64,000 nt of DNA, from contig CACVAU010000058.1 in the NCBI GenBank assembly GCA_902727915.1, positions 33,931 through 97,930 of the forward strand, in the 5' to 3' direction. Shown here piece by piece: positions 16,311 to 25,649 of the stretch; within the stretch, counting starts at the first letter, position 1, and each line of letters opens with the position of its first letter. The notes under the pieces are model-generated. The model was not told the origin of the DNA and did no database searches. It saw nothing but the letters and a program-made list of their open reading frames with translations. The position numbers were made by a program, and so were the translations under genes. The stretch is from an uncultured Sulfurovum sp. (lineage in GTDB: Bacteria; Campylobacterota; Campylobacteria; Campylobacterales; Sulfurovaceae).

Positions 16311-17756
16311 ATGGAAGATTTAGGGTTCCTGTCGGTACTCATTCCACTTTTCATCATCATTATGGCAATTATAACAAAAGATGTCGTGGTCTCATTACTT
16401 TCGGGCATTTTTTTAGGAGAATTACTACTGCATAATCTTAACCCTTTTATCGCAATGATTGAATTGTTAGAAGGCATCGTAAGGCTTTTTTCTGAAGGTT
16501 GGATAACCAAAACACTTATTTTTGCATTGTTGGTAGGGGCTATTATTAAACTCATCTCACGTTCTGGTGGGGTTGAAGGATTTGTGTTCTATTTGAGTGC
16601 AAAGCAACAAGCTGTTGATTCTCCAAAAGGGGCATTGTTTTTAGCTTATGTATTAGGTATTGTTATCTTTATAGAGTCTTCTATTACAGCACTGGTTGCT
16701 GGTACTGTGGCTCGACCTCTTTGTGATAAAAATGCTGTCAGTAGAGCAAAACTTGCTTTTGTTTGTGATTCTACTTCAGCTCCTATTTGTTCACTTATTC
16801 CTTTTAATGCTTGGGGTGCATTATTGTTGGGTTTAATTCTTGCAGAAATTGAAAGGAATGTGATAGGAGGAAATAATATGAGTCTTTTAATTGATTCTAT
16901 ATTGTTCAATTTTTATTCTCTTATTATTTTAGTAATTGTTTTTTTGGTTATATTCTTTGATATTAATATTGGCAGTATGCGTGATGCAAAAGTGTATAAG
17001 TTTGAAGAAGAAGTAAGCATAAAAAGAGAATATAAATCACCTCTTCTTATGGTTCTACCCATACTCTTTTTAATTATTTTAGTACCCATATCTTTGTATT
17101 ATACGGGCTTAGAACCTTATGGTTTAGTGAATTTTGAACATAAAACCATGCAAGAAACTTTGATAACTGTACGCGATATTATGATGAACGGTTCAGGGTC
17201 TACCTCTGTATTTTATGCTGTTATTGGGAGTTTATTTTTTACTTATATATATTATATACTTACTGGAAATATGAAACATAAAGTTTATTTTTCTACACTT
17301 TATGAGGGAATTTCTGACATGATTCCAATTGTTGTTATTTTGATTTTAGCATTTTTTATTGGAGATATTATTCAAAATTTGGGTACAGCTAAGTATATTG
17401 CCACAGAAGTTAAAGCTGCATCACTTCCTCTTTATTTATTACCTTTACTTATTTTTTGGGTAGCAGGATTAACAGCATTTTCTACAGGAACATCTTGGGG
17501 AACTTTTTCAATTATGATGCCCATTGCTTTGGGTTTAGCAGGAACATTGGACTTGAATATTGCGTTAATGATAGGTGCTGTGATTTCAGGAGGAATTTTT
17601 GGTGACCATGTTTCACCGATTTCAGATACAACCATTATCTCTTCAATGGCAGCAGGTTGTGATCATATTGAACATGTACGTACACAAATACCTTATGCAC
17701 TTATAGGTGCTTTCTTTGCTTCATTATGTTATTTGTTTTTTGGATATTTAAATTAA
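16311..17756 (+). CDS. NhaC-family Na+/H+ antiporter
   Basis: About 12 hydrophobic segments. Family features seen by eye: GAIIKLISRSGGVEGF, SSITALVAGTVARPLCDK, CDSTSAPICSLIPFNAWGALLLG, and near the end FSTGTSWGTFSIMMPIAL and GGIFGDHVSPISDTTIISS, which are hallmarks of the NhaC / tryptophan-like antiporter group. It probably exchanges Na+ for protons, or a substrate for malate- or lactate-like ions in some relatives. It is a single-gene unit between a divergent L,D-transpeptidase and a convergent repeat-protein gene. Together with two NhaA genes at 48.5-51.3 kb it gives three antiporters in the window. Confidence 0.88.
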   Translation: MEDLGFLSVLIPLFIIIMAIITKDVVVSLLSGIFLGELLLHNLNPFIAMIELLEGIVRLFSEGWITKTLIFALLVGAIIKLISRSGGVEGFVFYLSAKQQAVDSPKGALFLAYVLGIVIFIESSITALVAGTVARPLCDKNAVSRAKLAFVCDSTSAPICSLIPFNAWGALLLGLILAEIERNVIGGNNMSLLIDSILFNFYSLIILVIVFLVIFFDINIGSMRDAKVYKFEEEVSIKREYKSPLLMVLPILFLIILVPISLYYTGLEPYGLVNFEHKTMQETLITVRDIMMNGSGSTSVFYAVIGSLFFTYIYYILTGNMKHKVYFSTLYEGISDMIPIVVILILAFFIGDIIQNLGTAKYIATEVKAASLPLYLLPLLIFWVAGLTAFSTGTSWGTFSIMMPIALGLAGTLDLNIALMIGAVISGGIFGDHVSPISDTTIISSMAAGCDHIEHVRTQIPYALIGAFFASLCYLFFGYLN

Positions 17757-17777
17757 AAAAGGAAGAGAAAGGTGAGG

Positions 17778-17803
17778 AAGAGTTACTTATAAAAGTAACT
17801 CTT
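17778..17803. terminator. Hairpin between convergent genes
   Basis: A perfect 11-bp stem (AAGAGTTACTT / AAGTAACTCTT) with a 4-nt loop lies between the stops at 17756 and 17819. No long T run follows on the + strand, but on the minus strand it is followed by pyrimidine-rich DNA ending in T's. A shared terminator is the simplest reading. Confidence 0.65.
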
Positions 17804-17818
17804 GATTTAAGATTTAAA

Positions 17819-18181
17819 TTAAGCTTTTGTTGCTTCTTTTGTTGTCTCTTTTGCTGTATCAGTAGCTTCATTTTTAACATCATCTACAGAATCTTTTACA
17901 TCATCAAAAGAGTCTCTCATTGAGTCAGTCATGTCAGTCATTACATCTCTCATAGAGTCTGTCATGTCTCTCATTGTATCTGTCATATCTGTCATCATAT
18001 CACCCATTGGAAATGTTGAGTTTGATGTTTTACCATCTTCATCTTTTACTGCATCTCTCATAGAATCAGTTACATCTCTTACAGAATCTGTCATGTCTGT
18101 CATCATGTCTGATATAAAGTTAGCATTGGCTGCTGTCATCATTGTTGCTGTTAAACCTATAATTAGTAAAAATTTTTTCAT
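17819..18181 (-). CDS. Exported repeat protein with MTDSMRD heptads
   Basis: A signal peptide (about residues 1-20, ending ANA) is followed by tandem 7-residue units of the type M-T-D-S-M-R-D (about residues 26-90) and an Ala/Thr/Lys-rich tail (EATDTAKETTKEATKA) like that of LEA or YtxH/CsbD-like stress proteins. The heptads predict one long amphipathic helix. The gene is alone, with a spaced GCAACGACG-type leader rather than a strong Shine-Dalgarno. Function is unknown. Confidence 0.7.
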   Translation of the reverse strand: MKKFLLIIGLTATMMTAANANFISDMMTDMTDSVRDVTDSMRDAVKDEDGKTSNSTFPMGDMMTDMTDTMRDMTDSMRDVMTDMTDSMRDSFDDVKDSVDDVKNEATDTAKETTKEATKA

Positions 18182-18269
18182 CGTCGTTGCCTTTGTTATT
18201 TTTTCTTGCTGTAATTATAATAGTTATTAGTTTAAATAATACTTATTTTTTTATTAAATTAATTTTTTT

Positions 18270-18851
18270 TTACTTATTGCGCATTTTATTAATGGTTAAA
18301 AGTTTACAAGAGTTTTCTAAAATGGCTACTTTTTTTACCATTTCTCGTAAATCTCTGGCATAGGAAATGAGTCCAAAACCTCGAATTAGTAAAAGTTGGG
18401 TATTGTTTTTTTCAAAATAGTCTGCAATTTCATGGGGAGCGCGTTCTTCCCAATCATCAAAACTTCTTGGATTATAGACATGCACTTCTTTTAAGATATT
18501 ATATCCATAGTAATCTCTAGGGATTATGATGTCATTATCAAAAGAGTATGCTGTGGTATAAGGAGGCATGGTATAAGAGATATATTTGGCATTGGGTAGG
18601 GCGTTATAAAGTTCTGAATGTATTTGTGCATCGGTTGAGGCTTCTTTCCAACGGTAATCCTGTCTTGTATTACACGTTAATCGTATAAAGCCATCTTGAT
18701 TGACTTCATCTAAGATGATTTCTTTTTTATTAATAACAAAGGCATGAATATCTGTTTTTGCTGAAAGTGAACCATGAAAGACACCAAAATAATTTTTGGC
18801 AAATAGAGAGTGTGAAATATGTTGTAATTCTTTAAGGAGGTGTGAATCCAT
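18270..18851 (-). CDS. Class II aldolase/adducin-like protein lacking the metal-binding histidines
   Basis: The order of secondary-structure blocks follows the class II aldolase (fuculose/ribulose-phosphate aldolase, adducin head) family: NYFGVFHGSLSAK near residue 19, EASTDAQIHSELYNALPNAKYISYTMPPYTTAYS around 80-110, and LLLIRGFGLISYARDLREM near 152. At the zinc site, where the family has H-x-H (VxHTHxPxAT), this protein has SYTMPPYTT, so aldolase chemistry is improbable unless other residues replace the ligands. AAGGAGG lies directly before the ATG. It is monocistronic. Confidence 0.75.
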   Translation of the reverse strand: MDSHLLKELQHISHSLFAKNYFGVFHGSLSAKTDIHAFVINKKEIILDEVNQDGFIRLTCNTRQDYRWKEASTDAQIHSELYNALPNAKYISYTMPPYTTAYSFDNDIIIPRDYYGYNILKEVHVYNPRSFDDWEERAPHEIADYFEKNNTQLLLIRGFGLISYARDLREMVKKVAILENSCKLLTINKMRNK

Positions 18852-18990
18852 CTATTTATAATCCTATTGATATTTATATGTTTTTATAATTATAACAAAA
18901 GTTATAAAGCTTAAGTTATAGTTACTTTAAGCTCGAAAGCTTAATATTCTATGGTAGTTTATAAGAATATATATAGAATAAGGAGAGTAA

Positions 18991-19758
18991 ATGGAAAGTA
19001 GCTACCTGTATGTTTTACCTTTACCTTTAGCTTTAGTAGGATATTGGTTTTTAACAAAATCAAAACGACGTGAAAAATATTTAGAAAATTATCTTTTTCC
19101 TGAAGCTTTAAAAGTGGCTTTGTCTAAAGAGTTTAACGATGCACAGCAAGAAGAAATTTTAGAAGCGTTACGTGAATACTTTTTTATTTTAAATAAAGCA
19201 AATAATGCAAAGTTCTTTGTACCTTCAAAAGCTATTTTAAAGGCATGGAAAGCTTTTGTAGTTTTAGAGTGTTATCCAAATTTTTCAAAGAAAGTATTTG
19301 GGAGTCTTATTGTTCCTCCTCGTTTAAGTAAAAAAATTTCTAAATGGACACTACGTAATGCTGTGCGTACGGTATATGCTTTAGCAACACTTCGTGAAGG
19401 AATTGAGCGAAAAAAAGTTAGAAGACTTCCTTTAATTTTTAAATTGGATGCTAAGTTAAAACTGGACAAAGGAACAAAATTTGAATTTAAAAAAACTAAA
19501 TCTAAAAATGGGAAGCGTAAGGCTATGAGAAAACGACAAGATACTGCACGCTTCTCTTTGTCATATAGTTCTGATGATTATTGGGAGTGTAGTATTGAAA
19601 GTGACTTTATAGATTTTAGCATAAGGAATGAGTCTTCTATGAGTGAATATGACGATAACACGAGTACCCAAAGTAGTGATAGTAATACTTCGAGTACTAA
19701 TACAAGCACTCCAAGTAACAATGATTCTTCTTTTGACTCAGGAAGTTCAAGTGATTAA
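18991..19758 (+). CDS. Membrane-anchored protein with Ser/Thr/Asn-rich tail
   Basis: One N-terminal helix (about residues 5-22) is followed by a helical domain whose block NAKFFVPSKAILKAWKAFVVLECYPNFSKKVFG (about 70-105) loosely resembles proteins with the phrase PSxxxDxxWHxFIL...YxxFCxxxFG; a basic middle (KTKSKNGKRKAMRKRQD) and a ~50-residue low-complexity Ser/Thr/Asn/Asp tail complete it. It heads a four-gene run with a periplasmic M48 peptidase and two oxygenase-like genes. No function is assigned. AGGAG precedes the ATG. Confidence 0.65.
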   Translation: MESSYLYVLPLPLALVGYWFLTKSKRREKYLENYLFPEALKVALSKEFNDAQQEEILEALREYFFILNKANNAKFFVPSKAILKAWKAFVVLECYPNFSKKVFGSLIVPPRLSKKISKWTLRNAVRTVYALATLREGIERKKVRRLPLIFKLDAKLKLDKGTKFEFKKTKSKNGKRKAMRKRQDTARFSLSYSSDDYWECSIESDFIDFSIRNESSMSEYDDNTSTQSSDSNTSSTNTSTPSNNDSSFDSGSSSD

Positions 19759-19777
19759 CATAAAAGGATATGGAAAA

Positions 19778-20809
19778 ATGAAGAGAGTATGGCTTTTTAG
19801 TTTTATGGTGCTGAGTTTGAGTTTACCTGTTTTGGGAGAAGAAACAATGGTGGAGAGTGAATCGTATTGGGAACGTATTAAAGCACGAGCTACCTTGGAA
19901 AAAGATAAGTTAGAAGTTAAGATTGATACCGATAAGATATTCGAGGATATTAAAAATAAAGCTTCTGAATTAAGTGATGATGTGACTCAAAAAGTCAAAG
20001 AGAGTATAAGTCAAGATGAGGTACTTGAATCCATTGATGATACCGTTTATGATATTGCTGAAGAAGTCGATATTGATACACGTGAACAAAAAATAATTAG
20101 CCTTATTAAAGATAAACTTCCAGAATCTGAACTGACGACAACACTTAGTATGACCATTCAAGCTGTTTCCGATTTGGTACGTGCCACCATCATTTCTGAC
20201 AAAGAGATGAAGATAATGGCAAAGGCAACAGTAGAAGCATTAGATAAGAACAGTAGTTTGAGTAAAGAAGAGAGTAAATATGGTTTACGTTTAGTAAAAA
20301 TAAGTAAAACTATTTCAACGCCAAATAAATTGAAATTGAACATTAAAGTTTATGAAAATGATGAGGTTAATGCTTTTGCAACAGCTGATGGTTCCGTACG
20401 AATTTACAGTGCTATTATGGATATGATGACTGATGAAGAGGTTCTTTTTGTGATTGGTCATGAAGTAGGGCATGTTGATAAAAAACACTCAAAAGATAGT
20501 TATCGTGTTGCCTATGCTCTTTCAGGTTTACGAAAAGGAGCCATTGCACAAGGAGGTATGGTAGGTAGTATTGCAGAAAGTGTGGTAGGACAATTGAGTA
20601 GTAGTTTGCTAAATGCTAAGTTTTCAAGGAATGAAGAACGTTCAGCCGATGCGTATGCCTTAGATTTTTTAATGCATAATGGTATGACTAAAGAAGAGGC
20701 AAAAAGTGTTGCTATCTCAGCCTTAGGTAAATTACAATCAAGTACGTCAAATATGCTTTCTAGTCATCCTGACTCGTCTAATAGAATTGAAGCCATTCAT
20801 GGAAAATAG
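19778..20809 (+). CDS. Exported M48-family zinc metallopeptidase
   Basis: The ATG at 19778 is favoured over in-frame codons from 19643, because it begins a clean signal peptide (MKRVWLFSFMVLSLSLPVLG) and has AAAAGGA upstream; the longer form would overlap the preceding gene. A coiled N-terminal region (about residues 25-130) precedes the peptidase domain with HEVGH (about residues 229-233) and the third ligand in the EERSADAYALDFL block. M48 periplasmic peptidases (BepA/LoiP-like) handle outer-membrane protein quality control. The TPR domain of BepA is missing. Its stop overlaps the next gene. Confidence 0.9.
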   Translation: MKRVWLFSFMVLSLSLPVLGEETMVESESYWERIKARATLEKDKLEVKIDTDKIFEDIKNKASELSDDVTQKVKESISQDEVLESIDDTVYDIAEEVDIDTREQKIISLIKDKLPESELTTTLSMTIQAVSDLVRATIISDKEMKIMAKATVEALDKNSSLSKEESKYGLRLVKISKTISTPNKLKLNIKVYENDEVNAFATADGSVRIYSAIMDMMTDEEVLFVIGHEVGHVDKKHSKDSYRVAYALSGLRKGAIAQGGMVGSIAESVVGQLSSSLLNAKFSRNEERSADAYALDFLMHNGMTKEEAKSVAISALGKLQSSTSNMLSSHPDSSNRIEAIHGK

Positions 20810-22028
20810 TATTTCAAAAACAAAGAATTATTTATTAGATTTATCTGATGAGGGTGATAGTTCTGATGATTTACAATACCTACTTAATAATTTTTCGGGA
20901 ACCGTCATAAAGTCTCAGTTAGAAATTAAAGACATTCACAATAGCATAAGGGTTTATGCCTTGGGAAATATGGAACAGATAAAAAGTGAACAAAATTCTA
21001 TTTTTATTGTTGAAGAATTATCTTTTAATTATCAAAAGCTTTCTCAAGAAAGTTTTCAAATAGTACAACTGGGTAAAGTTCCTATTAATATTTATGATGC
21101 TGGTGTTTATTATAGAGAGTTTTTTAAGGAAGCTGATTACTTTACACAGATTCAATTAGAACATACATTTCAAGAGTTAACTGAGTCCAATAAAGCGTCC
21201 ATGGCTTTACGAAAAGGAATCTATTTAAGTAAAATAGTAAAAAAAGCGACAAAAGAAAAAAATGAAACATTACACTTTAATCTTCTCAGGTGTTCGAGTA
21301 ATTTAAAAGGATCAACTGATAATTTTCGTAAAACAGACCATGATATTGTTGAGGCACTTAATGAGACTGTGAAATTTGATTTTGAAGAAGAGGGTACTTT
21401 AAATCATGTTTTAGCACAAATTTATTACAACAAAAAGAAAGGTAGCTCTAAAGACACAAAACCTATAAAAGAAATCAAAGCTAAAATCAAAGCACATTCA
21501 GATAAAACGAAAGATATGCCGAAGGAAGGGTTAATTGCTTTTTGTACTTTTTATGATAAAGAGCAGTTTGAAGCTTTAAAGCCTTCAAGATTAGATAAGT
21601 TTGATTGGTCTTATAAAGCAACCAGTGGATTAACCAAGATACTTTTTAAATTAAAAAACAGTGTTCATGATAGAACTTTAAAAAAAGAATTTACAGTAAC
21701 ACTGTACCCTAATTCCGTATTTCTGATTCCTCTTTCTACCAACAGACGCTATACGCATGAGATTCGACCTTCAGTATTAAACATTGACAAGATACCTACT
21801 AGAATGGGTTATGTCATTCGCTGTTCTAATTTAGAAGCTGTTTATATGAACAAACAAACTTATATAAAACAAAATGATGACTTAATAAAACTAGAAAGAA
21901 TGAATACTGAAAACATGAAACATTTACAAGAGCGTTACTATCAAGAAAATCAAACAGAGGAGAAGGTAGATTATGGAAAAGTTCACTTTAGCATGAATTT
22001 AGGTGATTATGAAAAACCAATGTTTTAG
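20799..22028 (+). CDS. 2OG-Fe(II) oxygenase-like protein, iron site apparently incomplete
   Basis: The ATG at 20799 overlaps the M48 stop; an in-frame TTG at 20787 is the alternative. About residues 245-350 look like the core of a 2-oxoglutarate/Fe(II) oxygenase: an LIAFCTFYDKEQFEAL strand pair, then NSVFLIPLSTNRRYTHEI with the distal His and RMGYVIRCS with the 2OG-binding Arg. The expected proximal H-x-D is not found; the aligned stretch reads PSRLDKFDW. The N-terminal ~240 residues are not recognised. The next gene encodes a related protein with a complete site, suggesting a partnership. Confidence 0.55.
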   Translation: MENSISKTKNYLLDLSDEGDSSDDLQYLLNNFSGTVIKSQLEIKDIHNSIRVYALGNMEQIKSEQNSIFIVEELSFNYQKLSQESFQIVQLGKVPINIYDAGVYYREFFKEADYFTQIQLEHTFQELTESNKASMALRKGIYLSKIVKKATKEKNETLHFNLLRCSSNLKGSTDNFRKTDHDIVEALNETVKFDFEEEGTLNHVLAQIYYNKKKGSSKDTKPIKEIKAKIKAHSDKTKDMPKEGLIAFCTFYDKEQFEALKPSRLDKFDWSYKATSGLTKILFKLKNSVHDRTLKKEFTVTLYPNSVFLIPLSTNRRYTHEIRPSVLNIDKIPTRMGYVIRCSNLEAVYMNKQTYIKQNDDLIKLERMNTENMKHLQERYYQENQTEEKVDYGKVHFSMNLGDYEKPMF

Positions 22029-22051
22029 TCTGCTAATTAAGGAAATAAAAA

Positions 22052-22828
22052 ATGAATAAACAAGCATTTTATAAAACAACCTTGGCTTTGGAGAACAATC
22101 TATTTGAGAAACTATTGAGAGAAATAGAATTTGAAAAAACTGGCAAAGGACGAGTTGGAAACCATTTAGTGAAACGCTCAAATTCTACTATACCTATTGT
22201 TAGAACAACCACTCAGTATACTATTCCTGCACACTATTTTTCTTTTACACATGAGCAAATTATTGCATCGATAATTGCTAGTTTAACACATTTACCCTCT
22301 ATAAATTTTAATAATGCACTAATTGAAGTTTATGATAAAACGTATACTAAAATGAAATATCATTCAGATCAATGTCAGGATTTGGCATTGAATTCGTACA
22401 TAGGACTTTTCTCCTGTTATGAAAATCCAAATACTTTAAGAGAAAAAAGCATCAGAAAGCTCATCATAAAAGACAAACGAACGTATGAAGAATTTGAAAT
22501 TCCTCTAACACATAATTCATTTATTTTATTTTCATTAGAGAGTAATTCAAAGTTTCTTCATAAAATTGTTTTAGACTCCCAAGTAAAACATAAACATACT
22601 ACAAAGGAGAATAAGTGGTTAGGCATAACATTGAGAGAGTCTAAAACTTTTGTCCACTTTCAAAACGATGTACCTTATTTAGCGAATGGTGAAGTCTTAA
22701 CTTTAGCTACAGAAAGTGAAGAAAGAGAATATTTTAAATTGAAAGGAAAAGAAAATAGAGCCATGGAATTTATTTATCCAAGTCTAAACTATACCATTAG
22801 TAAGGCTGATAGAATCATGCCTTTATGA
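22052..22828 (+). CDS. 2OG-Fe(II) oxygenase superfamily protein
   Basis: The AlkB-like core is readable: FNNALIEVYDKTYTKMKYHSDQCQDLALNSYIGLFSCY contains H-x-D (YHSDQ, about residues 110-112), SFILFSLESNSKFLHKIVL contains the distal His, and WLGITLRESKTF contains the Arg that would bind 2-oxoglutarate. Such enzymes hydroxylate or demethylate nucleic acids, proteins or small molecules; the substrate here is unknown. It lies 23 bp after the related protein and is probably in the same transcript. AAGGAA stands before the ATG. Confidence 0.7.
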   Translation: MNKQAFYKTTLALENNLFEKLLREIEFEKTGKGRVGNHLVKRSNSTIPIVRTTTQYTIPAHYFSFTHEQIIASIIASLTHLPSINFNNALIEVYDKTYTKMKYHSDQCQDLALNSYIGLFSCYENPNTLREKSIRKLIIKDKRTYEEFEIPLTHNSFILFSLESNSKFLHKIVLDSQVKHKHTTKENKWLGITLRESKTFVHFQNDVPYLANGEVLTLATESEEREYFKLKGKENRAMEFIYPSLNYTISKADRIMPL

Positions 22829-22870
22829 TACTTTCTTCTTCTTTTTTTTTCTAAAATATTTTTGAAAAGA

Positions 22871-24523
22871 TTACTTTAATAACTGAGCTTTTTCCATCAT
22901 CTTAATAAATTCAGCTCTGTATCCTTCTCTGTCTTCATTTTTTGAATCCTTTGCTAACTCAATAAGTTGCTCAAAGGTGAGAGAGTTTTTATATTCAGAG
23001 TCACGCAGAAGCATTCCAAAACCTGCTACTGTTTGTGCAAAATTAAAATCTTTTTGATTAATATCTGCATCAGAATGATGAATGATTTTTTGCATTTTAG
23101 TTGAAACATTGGCAGTAGGTTTTTTATAACGTATCTTTACCGTTGCTAATTCATTTGAGTTTGCAGTACTACGTTGATATTTTAAGCTGTCTACTTCTGA
23201 TTTAACCTCTTTGGAAGCCAGTACAACCTCATACAATGCTGTAACGCTGTGTCCCATACCAATTTCTGCTGCATCTTTTTTATCATCATTGAAGTCTTTG
23301 TTTGCCAATGTTCTGTTTTCATAACCAATGAGCCGATAGGCATGAATGCTATTAGGATTAAATTCAACTTGAACCTTCACATCTTTGGCTACGGTATGGA
23401 GTGTGCCATTCATTTGTGTTACTAAAACTTTTTTAGCTTCTAAGAGGTTATCAATATAGGCATAGTTTCCATTACCTTTGTCGGCGAGTTGTTCCATGCG
23501 TCCATCTTTATAATTGCCCATACCAAAACCTAAAACAGTTAAAAAGATATCATCTTCTCGTTTCTCTTTTATAAGTTTTACCAATGCTTCTTGACTGCTT
23601 TGACCGACATTGAAGTCACCATCTGTGGCTAAAATAACACGATTATTTCCATTTTCAATAAAAGCTTCTTTTGCAACTTTATATGCTAGTCTAATACCTG
23701 CACCACCTGCTGTACTTCCTCCAGCATTGAGCTTGTTTAGGGCTTCTATAATTTTCTCTTCTTGATCTCCTCTTGCTTTGTCGAGTACCAGACCAGAACT
23801 GCCAGCATAAACAACAATGGAGACAGAATCTTTTGCACGTAATTGTTTGACTAAAAGTTTTAACGACTTTTTAAGTAAAGGTAACTTTTTGGCATTGCCC
23901 ATGGAGCCAGAAACATCTAAAAGAAAAACTAAATTACTTGCAGGCAGTTTAGTAATGTTTGGCTTTTTTGTTTGAAGAGCGATTTCAATAATTTTTGTAT
24001 CATTATTCCAGATACTGTTACCAACATGTGTATTGATGTAAAAAGGGTCTTCATTTTGAGGTACTTTATAATCATAAGAAAAATAGTTAATTAGCTCTTC
24101 AATTCTTACAGCATTTTTAGGAGGTAGTGAAGCTTGTTGGTCATTTAAAAAACGTCGTACATTGGCATAAGAAGCTGTATCGACATCAGTGCTAAATGTT
24201 GAGAGGGGAGAAGAGACAACTTCTTTAAATTTATTTTCACTAATACGATTGTACTCTTCATTATTGGCTATTGGTACTTTAGGAGGTATGGGTGTTGGAT
24301 AGGGCATGGCAACCGAAGGCGCTGGAGGTACTGGGCTAGGTCTTATTACAGGGCTTGGTTCAACAGGTACTATAAGTGCTTCGGTTTCATAAACAGTTGT
24401 TTAGTTATTATGGATACGTTGTTCTTCATCTACAGAGACTTTTTTTATAGAAGCACTTTTGTGATTACATGCTGTCACTAGTAAAAGCATGGTAGAAAGG
24501 GTGATAATTAATTTAATTCTCAT
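22871..24523 (-). pseudogene. VWA-domain lipoprotein (YfbK-like) interrupted by one in-frame stop
   Basis: The frame starts at 24523 with AAAGGAAA upstream and a lipoprotein signal (MRIKLIITLSTMLLLVTAC). A TAA at 24401-24403 cuts it after 40 codons, and the same frame then continues uninterrupted to 22871. The rest is a normal YfbK-type protein: Pro-rich linker, vWF_A-like N-terminal domain (EEYNRISENKFKEVV...DTASYANVRRFL), VWA domain with MIDAS residues (LLDVSGSMG, GGSTAGG, ATDGDFN) and a C-terminal DUF3520 domain ending EFIKMMEKAQL. If the stop is real, the remaining frame would need an internal start (ATG 24307) and would lose export and lipidation. A single base change or sequencing error explains it. 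Confidence 0.82.
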
Positions 24524-24709
24524 TGGATTTCCTTTGTTAGATATAAGGCATTATAGCTAAAAAGGTTTTTTAGCATCCGTTTAAAAAGTTGGTTTTTTAT
24601 GAACAAGCCATGATTGAATAGCGAAATTTGGGCTAGTTACACTTTAAAACCCTAATAACTTTCTGCTATGATATCAAAATAAAAAGTTAAAAAGAGAAGT
24701 GAAAAAACT

Positions 24710-25648
24710 ATGAATGTTATCCCCCATATTCCTGTATTGTTAGATGAAGTTTTAGATGGATTTTCAAGTATCAAGGAGGGTTACTTTGTTGATTGTACTC
24801 TTGGGTATGCTGGGCATTCTGAAGCCATGTTGCAAAATTATGCACAGATACAACAGATTGGAATAGATCGAGACGATGAAGCCTTGGCTTTTTCAAAAGC
24901 ACGGCTTGAAACATTTGAAGAACGTTCAAAACTTTATAAAGGGACTTTTGCTAATACCTTACCGATTTTAGAGGAGAGACCCATTACAGGCTTATTGGCT
25001 GACTTTGGGGTTTCGTCTTTACAGTTAGATAAGATGGAACGAGGTTTTTCGTTTGAGAGTGAAACTTTGGACATGCGTATGGATACAACAGCATCCTTAT
25101 CTGCCCATGAAGTGGTGAATGCCTATCCTCAAGATAAACTTGAATATATTTTAAACCATTATGGTGAGGTACGTTCTTATAAAAAGGTAGCAGCAGCCAT
25201 TGTTCAAGCACGTTCTTTAAAAGCCATTGAGAGTGGCAAAGAACTTGCTGATATTATTTGTACGGTTATTCCTCGTGCTGGTAAAATTCATCCTGCAACA
25301 CTTTCATTTCAAGGAATTCGCATAGAAGTTAATAATGAATTGGGTGAAATAGAAGGACTTTTAGAAGTTCTTGAGAGCAAGTATAAAGCTGGTGAGTTAA
25401 ATGGAACAGTTGTTTCTTTAATTACCTTTCACTCCCTAGAAGACAGATTGGTGAAAAATCGTTATAAAACTTGGGCAACCAAATGTATATGTGATGCACA
25501 AGCCATGCGTTGTACCTGTGGTAAAAACAATGAATTAGGAAAAATGTTAGTACGAAAGCCCATTGTGGCTACAAAAAAAGAGTTAAAAATAAATGCGCGT
25601 TCACGTTCAGCAAAACTAAGAACTTTTATTTTTAAAGGAGACAAATAA
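24710..25648 (+). CDS. rsmH: 16S rRNA m4C1402 methyltransferase RsmH
   Basis: SAM-dependent N4-methylation of C1402 in the 16S rRNA P site. Signatures: IPHIPVLLDEVLDGF at the N-terminus, the SAM-binding block FVDCTLGYAGHSEAML (about residues 26-41), GIDRDDEAL, LADFGVSSLQLD (about 100-111), FSFESETLDMRMD and VSLITFHSLEDRLVKNR near residue 240. Length 312 is standard. As in most bacteria it is followed at once by an FtsL-like gene, the start of the division-gene order, but here the cluster continues with an RND pump instead of ftsI/mur genes. Confidence 0.96.
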   Translation: MNVIPHIPVLLDEVLDGFSSIKEGYFVDCTLGYAGHSEAMLQNYAQIQQIGIDRDDEALAFSKARLETFEERSKLYKGTFANTLPILEERPITGLLADFGVSSLQLDKMERGFSFESETLDMRMDTTASLSAHEVVNAYPQDKLEYILNHYGEVRSYKKVAAAIVQARSLKAIESGKELADIICTVIPRAGKIHPATLSFQGIRIEVNNELGEIEGLLEVLESKYKAGELNGTVVSLITFHSLEDRLVKNRYKTWATKCICDAQAMRCTCGKNNELGKMLVRKPIVATKKELKINARSRSAKLRTFIFKGDK

Positions 25649-25649
25649 C

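Noticed and set aside
17887..18110. Tandem short DNA repeats (ATGACTGACTCTATGAGAGA-like) as a CRISPR or satellite array
   Set aside because: The repeats are in frame, encode MTDSMRD heptads, have no spacers and fit a coding repeat.
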